This document shows, piece after piece, positions 10,243-19,419 of a stretch of 33,143 nt of DNA (the first letter of the stretch is position 1; the number at the start of each line of letters is the position of its first letter). The position numbers and the translations under genes were made by a program. The DNA lies in assembly GCA_009692005.1 (NCBI GenBank), contig SHZZ01000041.1:1-33143 (forward strand), read 5' to 3'. Under the pieces are notes generated by a model, which saw nothing but the letters and a program-made list of their open reading frames with translations, did no database searches and was not told the DNA's origin. The DNA comes from Gemmataceae bacterium. GTDB taxonomy: Bacteria > Planctomycetota > Planctomycetia > Gemmatales > Gemmataceae.

Positions 10243-12657
10243 TTAGTTTTTCCTGAACAACTCGCTATTCACCACTTCCCTTATCAGGGATTGGAAGCCA
10301 AATTTTTGCTCCCGGTTCTTTTCCACGATGGCATTCAAGGACCCCTGATCTGACGGAGAAGAGGTGGCGCCTGTGGCGTAGGTGAGCAGTCTGGCCGCCA
10401 TGCCCCGGACGATTTGGTCTTTTTCCAGCAGCAGCAGTTTTTTAAAGTCCTCGATGTTGTGAAACTTTTGCCCTTTAAAAACATCGCCCGCATCTACCGG
10501 CGGGCCTTGTAGATAATGCATCCGCCTGCCTTCTAGCATCACGGGTTTGCCTTTGCCCGAAGCCCTGTAATATTCGCGCCAGCCGCCAATGGCATCGAAA
10601 TTCTCCAGGGCAAAACCGGGCGGGTCGATTTTCACATGGCAAGCGGCGCACGATTCTTCCTGACGATGCCGGGCCAATTGGTCACGAATGGTGGTGGCGC
10701 CACGAATGTCGGGTTCAATGGCCGATACACCCTCGGGAGGGGGTGGAGGGGGGGTTCCCAAAATTCGGTCGAGCACCCAGGCGCCTCGAAGTACAGGCGA
10801 AGTGTAAGTGCCGTTGGCCGTCACCTTGAGTACGCTGGCCATGGTCAACACCCCGCCGCGGTGCGAACCAGGGGGCAGTGTGGTTTTTTTCATTTCCCAC
10901 CCATCCACCCCTGCGATGCCATAGTGGCGGGCCAGCCGCCCATTTAAAAAAGTAAAGTCGGCATCAATAAAGGTCAGCAGGCTCAAATCTTTTTGCAAAA
11001 CCTCCATGAAAAACCGGTGGGTTTCCTCCAGCATGGAAGCCTTCAACATCTCGTCGTATTCCGGGTAAAAGATGTGGCTGGGCGCCGTGGCGTCGATTTC
11101 CCTCAAGCCCAGCCATTGTCCCATGAAGTTTTTACAGAAGGCGTCGGCCTTGGAATTCTTGAGCATGCGGTTGACTTGCTGGGCGAGTTGACCCGGTTGT
11201 TGCAGCTTCTCCTGCTCGGCCAGGTGAAGCAATTCCTCATCCGGCATGGAACTCCAAAGGAAGTAAGAAAGCCTGGTGGCCAGGGAGAAATCATCCAACG
11301 GACCGGGTTTTTCCCTCAGGAACAAAAAATCGGGACTTACCAGGATGGCCTTGAACCCGGCTCGCAGGGCCTGCTCAAAGGAAGCTCCCTCATCCCGCTT
11401 CAACCTGGCTAGTTGTTCAAAGGGTTGGATTTCTTTCTCCGCTACATTTCTCCTGAAAGCCTTGCGGGCAAAATTCCTTAAGAGCCTGGCGGTGTCGGCG
11501 GCCGGGTTTGGGGAAATCACTTCCACGCGGCCGCGGTTACCGGGGGCGGGAACCGTGGCCTGGGCCAGATCGCCCATGAGTTGTCCATGGCTGGCGGGGG
11601 GCCAGGTTTCATGCAAAGGCCCTTCAACATCGATCCATTGCACTGCCAGGCCCGGGCCAGTGTATTCTTCCGCCCCGGTTTTGCTTACTGCCTGGGCGCT
11701 GGCCAGCCCGTAGGGCAACAGCCGAATCGTATTGCGCGGTTCGAAGTAATCGGTGAACTCCACCACTCTGGACTGGCCGGGCAGGGCATCGAAGTAGCCG
11801 ACCAAGTGTTGCTTGCCGGTCATCAGCATGAGCCCGGCATCCACTCTGAAGGTCACCGGTTTCTCGCTCTGAAACGCCGAAGTGGAAATGCGGAAACGGT
11901 AATTTCCCCGGTCGGGTGGATAAAATGGGGTCAGGCTGACGGCCTGCCAGGCGGAGGATGCGAAGCAGACCACTTCCTCCGCGGATTTGCGAAAAACTTT
12001 CTCGGTGGTGACTTTCACCTGATGGGTTTCCAAAAGGGAGTAGCGTTTTTTGACAAGGGGCGGCCGTGGCCCGTTGGCGATGGCCAAGGCCAAGGCCTTG
12101 TCCGCCGCCTCAAGATACCTTTCCATCAGGAAAGAGGAGGTGTGCAAAGCCTCACCCACATTGTCGAATCCCCCGGCCGAGGCATCAGGGGGTAAAAGGT
12201 CTTGCAGGTCGAGTTCGATTCCCAATAAATCGCGCAAAGTGTTCTGGTATTCGATGCGGTTCAGACGTCGCAGGACGGTCCGCCCCTGTTTGCTGTCCCG
12301 CCTTGAGGTTTGCTGATCAATCCAGGCAATCATGCCAGCGGAATCGGTCCAACGAGGTTTCCCCTTGGGCGGCATCGTTCCCGCATGCAGATGCTCCCTG
12401 ACCTTTTTCCAAATTGCCTGGTTCTTGGCATGGGAGAAGTCGTTTGTCAGGTTGGCCAGGTGAAAACCGCCTTTGGGTTTCTCGATTCCATGGCATTGGC
12501 CACAGGTTTTTTTCATGGAGGAAATGAAGGGATTGGCTGTATTGGCAAGCGGAATAACAGGCTGTTCAGCCTGGGCGAAAAGAATAAATCCGCAAGTTAG
12601 CGCCAGGGCGGGAACCAATCGCCGAAGGAGAAGGGAAGTGATGGCAGGGTAATTCAT
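10243..12657 (-). CDS. multi-domain planctomycete cytochrome-like protein (DUF1587/1595/1592/1588/1585)
   Basis: An 804-residue exported protein with a hydrophobic leader at residues 10-31. Cys52-Gly-Gln-Cys55-His56 is a c-type haem attachment motif inside a PSCyt1-like module with KPKGGFHL after it. DUF1587 follows at about 127-190 (LNRIEYQNTLRDLLGI), then a carbohydrate-binding-like beta region (200-350), DUF1595 at about 388-430 and DUF1592 at 430-590. DUF1588 at about 600-700 contains a second CxxCH, Cys670-Ala-Ala-Cys673-His674, and DUF1585 is at 735-804. Electron transfer or haem binding is likely from the two motifs. The substrate is unknown, although these genes have been suggested to act in extracellular polymer oxidation or degradation. 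It heads a two-gene unit with DUF1552. The order and length match full-length family members, and no truncation is seen. Confidence 0.93.
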   Translation of the reverse strand: MNYPAITSLLLRRLVPALALTCGFILFAQAEQPVIPLANTANPFISSMKKTCGQCHGIEKPKGGFHLANLTNDFSHAKNQAIWKKVREHLHAGTMPPKGKPRWTDSAGMIAWIDQQTSRRDSKQGRTVLRRLNRIEYQNTLRDLLGIELDLQDLLPPDASAGGFDNVGEALHTSSFLMERYLEAADKALALAIANGPRPPLVKKRYSLLETHQVKVTTEKVFRKSAEEVVCFASSAWQAVSLTPFYPPDRGNYRFRISTSAFQSEKPVTFRVDAGLMLMTGKQHLVGYFDALPGQSRVVEFTDYFEPRNTIRLLPYGLASAQAVSKTGAEEYTGPGLAVQWIDVEGPLHETWPPASHGQLMGDLAQATVPAPGNRGRVEVISPNPAADTARLLRNFARKAFRRNVAEKEIQPFEQLARLKRDEGASFEQALRAGFKAILVSPDFLFLREKPGPLDDFSLATRLSYFLWSSMPDEELLHLAEQEKLQQPGQLAQQVNRMLKNSKADAFCKNFMGQWLGLREIDATAPSHIFYPEYDEMLKASMLEETHRFFMEVLQKDLSLLTFIDADFTFLNGRLARHYGIAGVDGWEMKKTTLPPGSHRGGVLTMASVLKVTANGTYTSPVLRGAWVLDRILGTPPPPPPEGVSAIEPDIRGATTIRDQLARHRQEESCAACHVKIDPPGFALENFDAIGGWREYYRASGKGKPVMLEGRRMHYLQGPPVDAGDVFKGQKFHNIEDFKKLLLLEKDQIVRGMAARLLTYATGATSSPSDQGSLNAIVEKNREQKFGFQSLIREVVNSELFRKN

Positions 12658-12742
12658 GGGTATCTCAGGAACCGTCCAGGTAGGATGAACTTATTCTACC
12701 TGAACAATTCCAAGAAATACGGTGCGGCGCTGGGAAAGCCGA

Positions 12743-14887
12743 TTATTTTCCCAGCCAGTTGGCGGCTTCGACGGCTTTTTTAGCGTTCGGCCCAGAGAAG
12801 AATGTCAGGGGGCCCTTGGCGTAAATATCCCTGGCCAGGGGGGAAGGCTCCTTCTCGCCTGCCACCCACAAGGGATGCGGTGCGTTGAGGGCCATCAACC
12901 CCGGTAGATCGAGGTACTTGCTGCCACCGGGGAGGAACGACGGGTCGCGGTAATCGAGTAAATTACCAAAGCGAAAGCTGTTGGTGTCAACGGCGGCGCG
13001 ATCAATCGCCTCGCCGGCCAATGCCCGGGCCGCCAGGGCAACAGGGCCCATCCGCCCCAAGGCGGCTACGCCCACCGAGGATGGCGCGGGATGGTCGCCG
13101 ACTTTGGCCGTCCGCAAGAACCTGGTAATAGAAAGTACATCGTGGGTTCGCTGGGCAAATAGCGCGGAGTTGTAGCCATAGGTGTAGCCGGCAAATTCAC
13201 GAGGATTGGCCACCACACGGTTTTTCTCACCCTGCTTGGCGCCTTCGCCCTGGAAAAACAAGTCTGCGCCAACCACTGTCGTGCCTGCATTCACCATGCC
13301 CAGCACCTCGACCTTTACCGAGCCATCGGGGTTGAACAAGCCCGCCTTACCCGCGTCATCCAGCCAAACCACCGCCTTGCCCTTCCAATCCTTGGGGTGC
13401 AGCCAGGTCACCTGCACCGCCTCGCCATGGGTCTTGTTTTCCAGCATCCCGGTCATCTCGACATACTTGCCCTGGTCTTTTTTGTCCTTGAGGTCCCATT
13501 CAACTTCGCCGGCGTTGGCGTAGCCTCGCCCGATCAGCACTTCAACTGCCGGGCGCAGAACCTTATTCAATCCTGCGGGGGTTGAGGCGGACGCGAGCAA
13601 TTGTTTATCCGCGTCTTCGGTCAGCCATTTTAGCAATTGCTTTTCACACTCGGGACCAGTGACTTTGGGCGCGGGATGGTCAGCGTCCCAAACCGTGAGT
13701 TGCTCCTTGCCAAGGGGTTCAAAGTCGTTTTCAACCACGGGGGATTTTAACCCGAGGTGAAAATGCTGGTTAACCCAGGTGTAAAAAGCGCTGCGGGCAA
13801 CGGCATTGTAGTTGTGTTGAAAATGCTCGCCACGGTGCAGCATGACCTGGTTGGCCTTGCCCAAGGTGCCATAAAGCGCCTTCAATTCGGGAAAGCCCTT
13901 GGTCGCCATCTCTTTGGTCCAATCGTTGGCGGTGGTCATTCCTTGCGGTTTAGGGGCGAAGAGCCCGGCAAATTCAATGTTGCCTGTGTTCACCCGCAGC
14001 AAGCAAGCATTTTCACAAGTGCAGCCCCCCTGCATGGCGGTGCTGACCATGACTGCGGGAAAGGAAAGTTTCATGCGGGGGTCGATGGCCGCGAGAAGCA
14101 TGGTCTGTGTGCCGCCGCCGCTGGCGCCGGTGATGGCTGTTCGTTCCGGATCGACCTCGGGCAAGCTGAGAAGAAAATCGAGCGAGCGCACGCCGTTCAA
14201 AGTCTGCAGCCCCAGGATGCTTTGCAGGTGACTCTCGGCTTGGGGGCTATAGAGACCCCAGTTTTTCACGGTGTTCATTTCTGGCCGCTGTTTGCCAAAG
14301 GTGTGTACAATTTCGCGCGGGATCTGCAGCGAGTCGGAATCGCTCAGCATGTCCCACTGCCAAACCACACAGCCCATGCGGGCCAGTTGCACGCACATCG
14401 ATTGAAAAATACTGCTGCCGCCTTTTTCAAAGCGTTCAGCGCCAATGGCGATTTCTTTCCTCACGCTGTCAGGGCTGGCGTCGCTCAGGCGGGCGTCGCG
14501 CCAATGCCCATGGGCGAATAGCACTCCCGGAACTTTTCCTTTGATGTTTTTTGGCCGGTACAGATTGCCGGTGACAAAGAAACCAGGCACGCTTTCAAAA
14601 TAAACTTTCTCAACTGTGTATTCGCCCCGATCGTTCTTGCCATGGATGACGGCGTTCAAAGGCGTCTTGGTGGGCATTGGCCACAACCCCTGTGACACCA
14701 GGATCTGCCTCCTGACATAATCAGCTCGCTTATCCCAGGAAGCCTTATCCTTGGGTGGAGTAAAGGGGAAGTAGCCGTTCAAATCCTTTGGGGGCGCCAG
14801 CCTTTTGTCCTGGAGGTCCGCCGCCGTTAGTAAAAGAGGAAACACCAGTAAAGAGGTGACAAAGCCCGGAAGAAGTAGCTTTTTCAT
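12743..14887 (-). CDS. exported alpha/beta hydrolase, acetyl-xylan-esterase-like, with degenerate second hydrolase domain
   Basis: A 714-residue protein with a Sec signal at residues 1-22 (ending LLTAADL). The first hydrolase domain at about 90-380 has an oxyanion-side HGHWRD (126-131), the nucleophile elbow GASGGG with Ser256, and a likely catalytic His in HRGEHFQHNY (His355 or His358). It also has a cysteine cluster, CTCENAC (289-295), typical of planctomycete members. The second half (about 490-714) has the spacing of another alpha/beta hydrolase, but its elbow reads ALGRMG, with no Ser in the GxSxG position, so it is probably inactive and structural. The family is close to carbohydrate esterase 7 and dienelactone hydrolases; deacetylation of plant or algal polysaccharides outside the cytoplasm is plausible but not proven. 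It appears to be its own transcription unit, 85 bases upstream of the DUF1592 gene on the same strand. Confidence 0.8.
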   Translation of the reverse strand: MKKLLLPGFVTSLLVFPLLLTAADLQDKRLAPPKDLNGYFPFTPPKDKASWDKRADYVRRQILVSQGLWPMPTKTPLNAVIHGKNDRGEYTVEKVYFESVPGFFVTGNLYRPKNIKGKVPGVLFAHGHWRDARLSDASPDSVRKEIAIGAERFEKGGSSIFQSMCVQLARMGCVVWQWDMLSDSDSLQIPREIVHTFGKQRPEMNTVKNWGLYSPQAESHLQSILGLQTLNGVRSLDFLLSLPEVDPERTAITGASGGGTQTMLLAAIDPRMKLSFPAVMVSTAMQGGCTCENACLLRVNTGNIEFAGLFAPKPQGMTTANDWTKEMATKGFPELKALYGTLGKANQVMLHRGEHFQHNYNAVARSAFYTWVNQHFHLGLKSPVVENDFEPLGKEQLTVWDADHPAPKVTGPECEKQLLKWLTEDADKQLLASASTPAGLNKVLRPAVEVLIGRGYANAGEVEWDLKDKKDQGKYVEMTGMLENKTHGEAVQVTWLHPKDWKGKAVVWLDDAGKAGLFNPDGSVKVEVLGMVNAGTTVVGADLFFQGEGAKQGEKNRVVANPREFAGYTYGYNSALFAQRTHDVLSITRFLRTAKVGDHPAPSSVGVAALGRMGPVALAARALAGEAIDRAAVDTNSFRFGNLLDYRDPSFLPGGSKYLDLPGLMALNAPHPLWVAGEKEPSPLARDIYAKGPLTFFSGPNAKKAVEAANWLGK

Positions 14888-15018
14888 GGTTGGTCTTCTC
14901 GTAAAGGGTAAATCACGCCATGGCAGGTAGAACGCTAAGGAGGATAAGTGAAATCAGGGGTCATTGCCAGAAAAACTTTTGGCAAGGTTTATGGGAGAAT
15001 GCCCCATTAATTGCCAGG

Positions 15019-15195
15019 TCACCACTCTTTCTTGGCCGGCGGGGGAAAATCAAATAGTGCGGCGGGGAATTCACAGGGGCTTTTCATTTCCAGGGAATTT
15101 ACCGATTGGGTTTTTTCCTCCGCTCTGCAGGGATTGGTAATCCCAATCAAAAAGGAAACCACAATTGCACCTGTCAAGATTCGCAGCCCTGTCAT
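15019..15195 (-). CDS. very small exported protein, unknown
   Basis: A 58-residue reading frame whose first 26 residues look like a signal peptide (TGLRILTGAIVVSFLIG, then a site near NPCRAEE). They are followed by about 30 residues rich in Ser, Pro and charged residues ending in PPPAKKEW. The ATG at 15195 has GAGGGG six bases upstream, which is why I accept it despite its size. A longer in-frame reading from 15351 overlaps the methyltransferase gene and is not credible. It follows the TylF-type gene by 28 bases on the same strand, so co-transcription is likely. I recognise no family. The Cys before the cleavage region does not fit a standard lipobox. Confidence 0.5.
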   Translation of the reverse strand: MTGLRILTGAIVVSFLIGITNPCRAEEKTQSVNSLEMKSPCEFPAALFDFPPPAKKEW

Positions 15196-15223
15196 CGGTT
15201 TCCCCTCGTTGAGCCTTGCTCGA

Positions 15224-15964
15224 TCATTTTTTCCAAAACACGCCAGTCCAGTCGATGGGTTGGATTTCACCTGTGATGCCATTCCTTGACCTGTAATCTG
15301 TGACCGCCTGGCGGCAGGCGGGAATGTCGTTGTAATCATCAATGATGACAAACCCGCCCGGTGAGACCTTGGGGTAAAGATTCACCAGAGCATCCATGGT
15401 CGATTCATAAAGATCGCCATCGAGGCGCAATACGGCCAGTTTTTCTACCGGGGCCGAGGGTAGAGTGTCACGGAACCAGCCTTTCAAGAATCGCACCTGG
15501 CCGTCGAGTAGATTGTACTTGCGGAAATTCTCCTCGACTTCCTCAAGGGAAACGGCGAGTTCCTTGAACTGGTTGAAAGTCAGGTGGGCATCGTGGGGAT
15601 ATTGAGCCGCATTGGGTGGAGGCAGGCCGGCAAAGGAATCGGCGGCCCACACAAGGCGGTCGGTTACGCCATGGGCTTGTAAAATTGCCCGCATCAGGAT
15701 GACGGCTCCGCCGCGCCAAACGCCTGTCTCCATCAAATCTCCGCTCACGCCGCGGGCCAAGGCGTCCTCCACACAAAATTGGACATTGTCGAGACGTTTT
15801 ATCCCCACCATGGTGTGTGCCACCGAGGGCCAGTCGCGTCCCTCGTCGCGAACCTTGGCATCGTAGGGCAGACTGCGCCCGTGCAACATGTTCAAGTCGC
15901 CGTAGATCAGGTTCGTCAGGCAGGCTTTCATCAGGCCAAGGTACAAGTCCTTGCAGGAAGTCAT
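15224..15964 (-). CDS. TylF/macrocin-type O-methyltransferase
   Basis: A 246-residue S-adenosylmethionine-dependent methyltransferase of the TylF (macrocin O-methyltransferase) family, which methylates sugar hydroxyls in macrolides and, in other bacteria, in cell-surface glycans. The family N-terminus (DLYLGLMKACLTNLIYGD) is clear. The SAM-binding loop is ETGVWRGGA at 79-87, the acidic metal-site stretch is RLDGDLYESTMDAL, and IIDDYND follows with the expected metal-binding Asp pair. I set the start at the ATG at 15964, with GGAG seven bases upstream. The longer frame from 16120 runs through tRNA-Arg and begins with residues that are the usual antisense translation of a tRNA T-arm. No macrolide pathway lies nearby, so a role in glycan or exopolysaccharide methylation is more likely. 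Confidence 0.87.
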   Translation of the reverse strand: MTSCKDLYLGLMKACLTNLIYGDLNMLHGRSLPYDAKVRDEGRDWPSVAHTMVGIKRLDNVQFCVEDALARGVSGDLMETGVWRGGAVILMRAILQAHGVTDRLVWAADSFAGLPPPNAAQYPHDAHLTFNQFKELAVSLEEVEENFRKYNLLDGQVRFLKGWFRDTLPSAPVEKLAVLRLDGDLYESTMDALVNLYPKVSPGGFVIIDDYNDIPACRQAVTDYRSRNGITGEIQPIDWTGVFWKK

Positions 15965-16089
15965 GAAGAATCTCCAGGAACCGGCCCAAGGTTTAAAGAA
16001 AAAGAAAAAGGGAAAGGAGTATGCTGGGGAGTGTACCTTACTGTACCCCAATTTGGTACACTCGCCCGCTCTGGCAGCCATAACTTCAA

Positions 16090-16162
16090 CACCCCTGGCA
16101 GGGATCGAACCTGCGACCAACGGTTTAGAAAACCGTTGCTCTATCCACTGAGCTACAGGGGC
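16090..16162 (-). tRNA. tRNA-Arg (anticodon UCU)
   Basis: A 73-nt cloverleaf on the minus strand. The acceptor stem is GCCCCTG with CAGGGGT (one G-U pair at the end), the D-arm contains AGCTCAGTGGATAGAGC, the anticodon stem is ACGGT/ACCGT around loop TTTCTAA, giving TCT, and the T-loop is TTCGATC. The discriminator base is G and CCA is not encoded. It lies 125 bases upstream of the methyltransferase start on the same strand. Confidence 0.96.
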
Positions 16163-16356
16163 CTGATTTTTTTCATTCTAAATGGAAAGGAGGAAAAAAT
16201 CACCCCTGCACCAAAGACGAAGGTTGAAAAAGCAGCGCCAACGAAGCATACTGCTAACTCTAAGGGGGGTGGGTGGCGATTCCACTACACCCTTATAATG
16301 AAAAAGTGGTCCCAGGCAGTCTTCCCGTCCGCATATCTTTTGGGAAAGGAATTTGC

Positions 16357-18153
16357 ATGGCGCTGACAAAAGAGCAACTCGAAGAGCAAAAAAAAGACGC
16401 GGTGGAATTACTGTTCTCCGGGCCGCAAACTCTTGGTTTTGCCAAGGCCATGTTTTTTGGCCACTTTCGCCATGAACTTCTCTTTCCTTATCCCCGGTTA
16501 AGCCCCGAGGAAGGGTACCATGTCGAAAAAGCTATTACGGATTTGAGGGAATTCGCCGCCACAAAGATGGACCCCGTCGCCATCGACCGTGAGGCGGAAA
16601 TCCCTCTCGATGTCGTGGTTGGGCTGGGAAATTTAGGAATCCTTGGCATGACCGCGCCCGCTTCGTTCGGCGGCCGCGACTTTTCTCAACTTGCCTACAC
16701 CAAGGTCATGGAAGCCATTGGCGGAATCTGCTCGTCAACGGCGGTTTTCGTCAATGCCCACCACAGTATCGGCATCCGGGCTTTGCTCCTCTTCGGCACG
16801 CCTGAACAACAGAAGCGCTGGCTGGGGCCGCTCTGCCATGGCTCACAAATTGCAGCCTTTGCCCTGACTGAACCTGAAGCTGGTTCCGACGCGGCCAATG
16901 TTCAAACCACCGCCGTTCCTTCCCCCGATGGCGCGGGCTACATCCTTAACGGGGAAAAAAGGTGGATCACCAATGGCGGCATTGCCCAGGTGCTGACTGT
17001 AATCGCTCGCACCCCCGGTTCAGGTGGCAACCGAAAAAAAGAAATTACTGCTTTTCTTGTCACTCCAGATATGCCGGGCTTTGAGGTGGTGGAAAAGCGG
17101 ATGGCCAAGACGGGAATCCGCGGCACGGCGACGGGGCGCCTGAAGTTCACCAATATGTTTGTCCCCAAGGAAAACCTTCTAGGAAAAGTGGGCAAGGGCT
17201 TGAAAATCGCCCTGACTGTTCTCGATTTTGGCAGAACCACTTTTGGCGCCAGTTGCACAGGCGCAGCCAAAGTCTGTGTCGAGGCCGCCTGCAAACACGC
17301 TCTTTCCAGAGTGCAATTTCAGCAACCGATCGCCGAGTTTGAACTGGTGCAAAAGAAAATTGCCTTCATGGCCGCCCATGCTTTTGCCATGGAAGCCGTC
17401 ACTTCAAACTGCGCCTCGCTCATCGACCGCAATTTCGACGATTACATGCTGGAAACCGCCATGTTGAAAGTTTGGTCGACTGAAGCGCTTTGGAAAATCG
17501 TCAACGACACTATTCAGATCCTGGGCGGCAAAGCTTATTTCCTCGACCAACCTTACGAGCGCATGATGCGGGACGCACGCATCAACATGATTGGCGAAGG
17601 GGCCAATGATGTGCTGCGGGGTTTCATTGCTGTCGTGGGTTTAAAGCCCTTGGGGGATTACTTTTTGAAATTACAGGACGCGGCCTGGCACCCGTGGCGT
17701 GGTTTGCCTTCCCTGTGCGGATTTGCCTGGAACCAGGTGAAACGCCGTTTGACCGTTCCTGAGGTGCCCGTGGCCAGCGCCGTTTTGAAGCCTTGGGCCA
17801 CCAGCTTGGGAAAACGCGTGCGGCAGTTTGCCCTGGCAGTGCAAAGGCAAATCTTCCGACTGCGCGAAGCCATTATTACCAGGGAACTGATTCACGAACG
17901 CATTGCTGACGCCGCTTGCGAACTTTACGCTTCTTCCTGTGTGTTGGCCCGGCTCGATGCCTTGCTCCAGTCTTCAGACGCAAACACGCCGGAAGGGAAA
18001 AAGGATTTCCTCACGGGGGAGTATTACTTGCGATTTAGCGACAACCGTATTGGATCCATCCTGGCGGATATGGATGGGAAACTCGACTCAGCAACCTTGG
18101 CGGCGGCGGAAAACACTCTGAGTATTTACCGTAACGGCAGCCAAACTTCATAG
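16357..18153 (+). CDS. acyl-CoA dehydrogenase, long VLCAD/ACAD9-like form
   Basis: A 598-residue FAD enzyme that introduces the alpha-beta double bond into acyl-CoA in fatty-acid beta-oxidation. The FAD-binding signature FALTEPEAGSDAANVQTTAV is at 168-187 and the second one, RWITNGG, at 202-208. The probable catalytic base is Glu414 in MIGEGANDVLRGF, the position used in very-long-chain enzymes. About 170 further residues after the core (430-598) form a helical extension as in VLCAD and ACAD9, which in those proteins mediates membrane or partner contact. The ATG at 16357 has AAGGA at proper spacing; an upstream frame to 16273 has no support. No electron-transfer flavoprotein or other beta-oxidation gene is adjacent. 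Chain-length preference is inferred from architecture only. Confidence 0.92.
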   Translation: MALTKEQLEEQKKDAVELLFSGPQTLGFAKAMFFGHFRHELLFPYPRLSPEEGYHVEKAITDLREFAATKMDPVAIDREAEIPLDVVVGLGNLGILGMTAPASFGGRDFSQLAYTKVMEAIGGICSSTAVFVNAHHSIGIRALLLFGTPEQQKRWLGPLCHGSQIAAFALTEPEAGSDAANVQTTAVPSPDGAGYILNGEKRWITNGGIAQVLTVIARTPGSGGNRKKEITAFLVTPDMPGFEVVEKRMAKTGIRGTATGRLKFTNMFVPKENLLGKVGKGLKIALTVLDFGRTTFGASCTGAAKVCVEAACKHALSRVQFQQPIAEFELVQKKIAFMAAHAFAMEAVTSNCASLIDRNFDDYMLETAMLKVWSTEALWKIVNDTIQILGGKAYFLDQPYERMMRDARINMIGEGANDVLRGFIAVVGLKPLGDYFLKLQDAAWHPWRGLPSLCGFAWNQVKRRLTVPEVPVASAVLKPWATSLGKRVRQFALAVQRQIFRLREAIITRELIHERIADAACELYASSCVLARLDALLQSSDANTPEGKKDFLTGEYYLRFSDNRIGSILADMDGKLDSATLAAAENTLSIYRNGSQTS

Positions 18154-18186
18154 CCCCAAGGGCCGAGCGTGAGCCAGAGGATTTGT

Positions 18187-19419
18187 TTACCGGCGTTTAA
18201 GCGCCACGAATACCAATAACACCAGCCAAATACCAACGCCCTGCCCGGCCAGGACCCAGCGCATGGGCACCCTGTCGGCGAGCGGCCCGGCGAGAAAGTT
18301 CCCCAACGGCACCGCACCGCAGAGCAGCATCGACCAAATGCCCAGTACAAACCCGCGATGGGCATCGGCGGCGCCAAGCTGCATCATTCCCTGGCTGGTG
18401 GCGAAAAAAAAGATCATGCCAGCGCCAAAGAAAAGGGCTCCGGGAATGGCCTGGGAAAAGGAGCCACACAGCGACAGCCAGATCAGGCTGAATCCTGCCA
18501 ATAGCATTCCAAGCGCTTGCGCCCTGGCCCGCGGGGCCTTGTTCCCCAGCCAGGCCAGGGATAACGCGGCCAACAACGCGCCACCACCCACGCAACTCAG
18601 CAAAGTTCCATAGGCCTCTTTTCCCAAGGTGAAACTTTTTTCCACATAGGCGGGAAAGAGAGATAGCAACGGCCAGCCCAACAGCGCCATGAATCCCGCC
18701 ACCCACAACACCCGGACGAGGTCGGGGCGGGAGAACAGGAATCGCCAGCCGTCTTTCCAGGAATTGGCGGAAACGCCTGCCGGGGGAATAACGGGCGGGT
18801 CGAGCTTCATGGCCAAAAGCGCCAAGAGGAAAAAAGGAAAAGTGGCGGCATTGAACAGGAAACAGGCTTCGGGTCCCCAATGGTGAAGCAGCAAGGCGCC
18901 AATGGCCGGACCAGCCAAGCGGGCCAGGTTGAATTGCAAGGAGTTCAAGGCCACGGCGTTGAATAAATCCTCCTTCCCTACCAGTTCCACCAGGAAGGAT
19001 AACCGCGCCGGAAGGTCGATGGCGTTGATGATTCCCCATACCGCGGCCAGGGCAATGAGAAATCCCGGGGAAGCAAAGCCGGCGCTGGCTCCCCAGAAAA
19101 GTATCATCGATTGCACCAGAAACAGCGACTGCGTGACAAGAATCAGCGGCCTGCGGGGGAAGCGGTCGGCAAGAGATCCTCCCCAGGGGCCAAGGAAAAA
19201 ACCGGGCAGAACCTGCATGGCGGCAATCAGCGCCGGCCAGATCGATTGCTGCCCTTCCTGGTAACTCAGCCACATCATGGCCGTGGTTTGCGACCAGGAA
19301 CCGGTTAGCGACAGCAATTGAGAGAAAAAGTAATAACGATAGTTGGTGTGGTTTAAGGCGGAGAAACGGCCGCGCCGGGATTTATCGCCTGGGGGGGCAT
19401 TTGCGGCAGACGGGTTCAT
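18187..19419 (-). CDS. MFS transporter (DHA3/EntS-like exporter)
   Basis: A 410-residue inner-membrane protein with about 12 transmembrane helices. The MFS loop signature GGSLADRFPRRPLIL follows helix 2, and the N-terminal cytoplasmic part contains FSALNHTNYRYYFFSQLLS, typical of the MFS_3 group that includes the enterobactin exporter EntS and macrolide efflux proteins. Its ATG overlaps the TGA of the XRE-type regulator gene by four bases (ATGA), which indicates translational coupling. It is the last gene of the carbonic anhydrase-regulator-exporter operon and converges with the acyl-CoA dehydrogenase gene. The substrate is unknown. The short basic N-terminus (residues 1-20) is hydrophilic. 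Confidence 0.88.
   Translation of the reverse strand: MNPSAANAPPGDKSRRGRFSALNHTNYRYYFFSQLLSLTGSWSQTTAMMWLSYQEGQQSIWPALIAAMQVLPGFFLGPWGGSLADRFPRRPLILVTQSLFLVQSMILFWGASAGFASPGFLIALAAVWGIINAIDLPARLSFLVELVGKEDLFNAVALNSLQFNLARLAGPAIGALLLHHWGPEACFLFNAATFPFFLLALLAMKLDPPVIPPAGVSANSWKDGWRFLFSRPDLVRVLWVAGFMALLGWPLLSLFPAYVEKSFTLGKEAYGTLLSCVGGGALLAALSLAWLGNKAPRARAQALGMLLAGFSLIWLSLCGSFSQAIPGALFFGAGMIFFFATSQGMMQLGAADAHRGFVLGIWSMLLCGAVPLGNFLAGPLADRVPMRWVLAGQGVGIWLVLLVFVALKRR

Noticed and set aside
14957-14992. TTGCCA...TGGCAA hairpin upstream of the large hydrolase gene
   Set aside because: Six-base stem with no T-run; too weak to call as a terminator or regulatory element.
15965-16120. N-terminal extension of the methyltransferase reading frame, beginning MVAGSIPARG
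   Set aside because: This stretch runs antisense to the tRNA-Arg T-arm, a well-known source of false extensions. A good ribosome site and family homology place the start at 15964.
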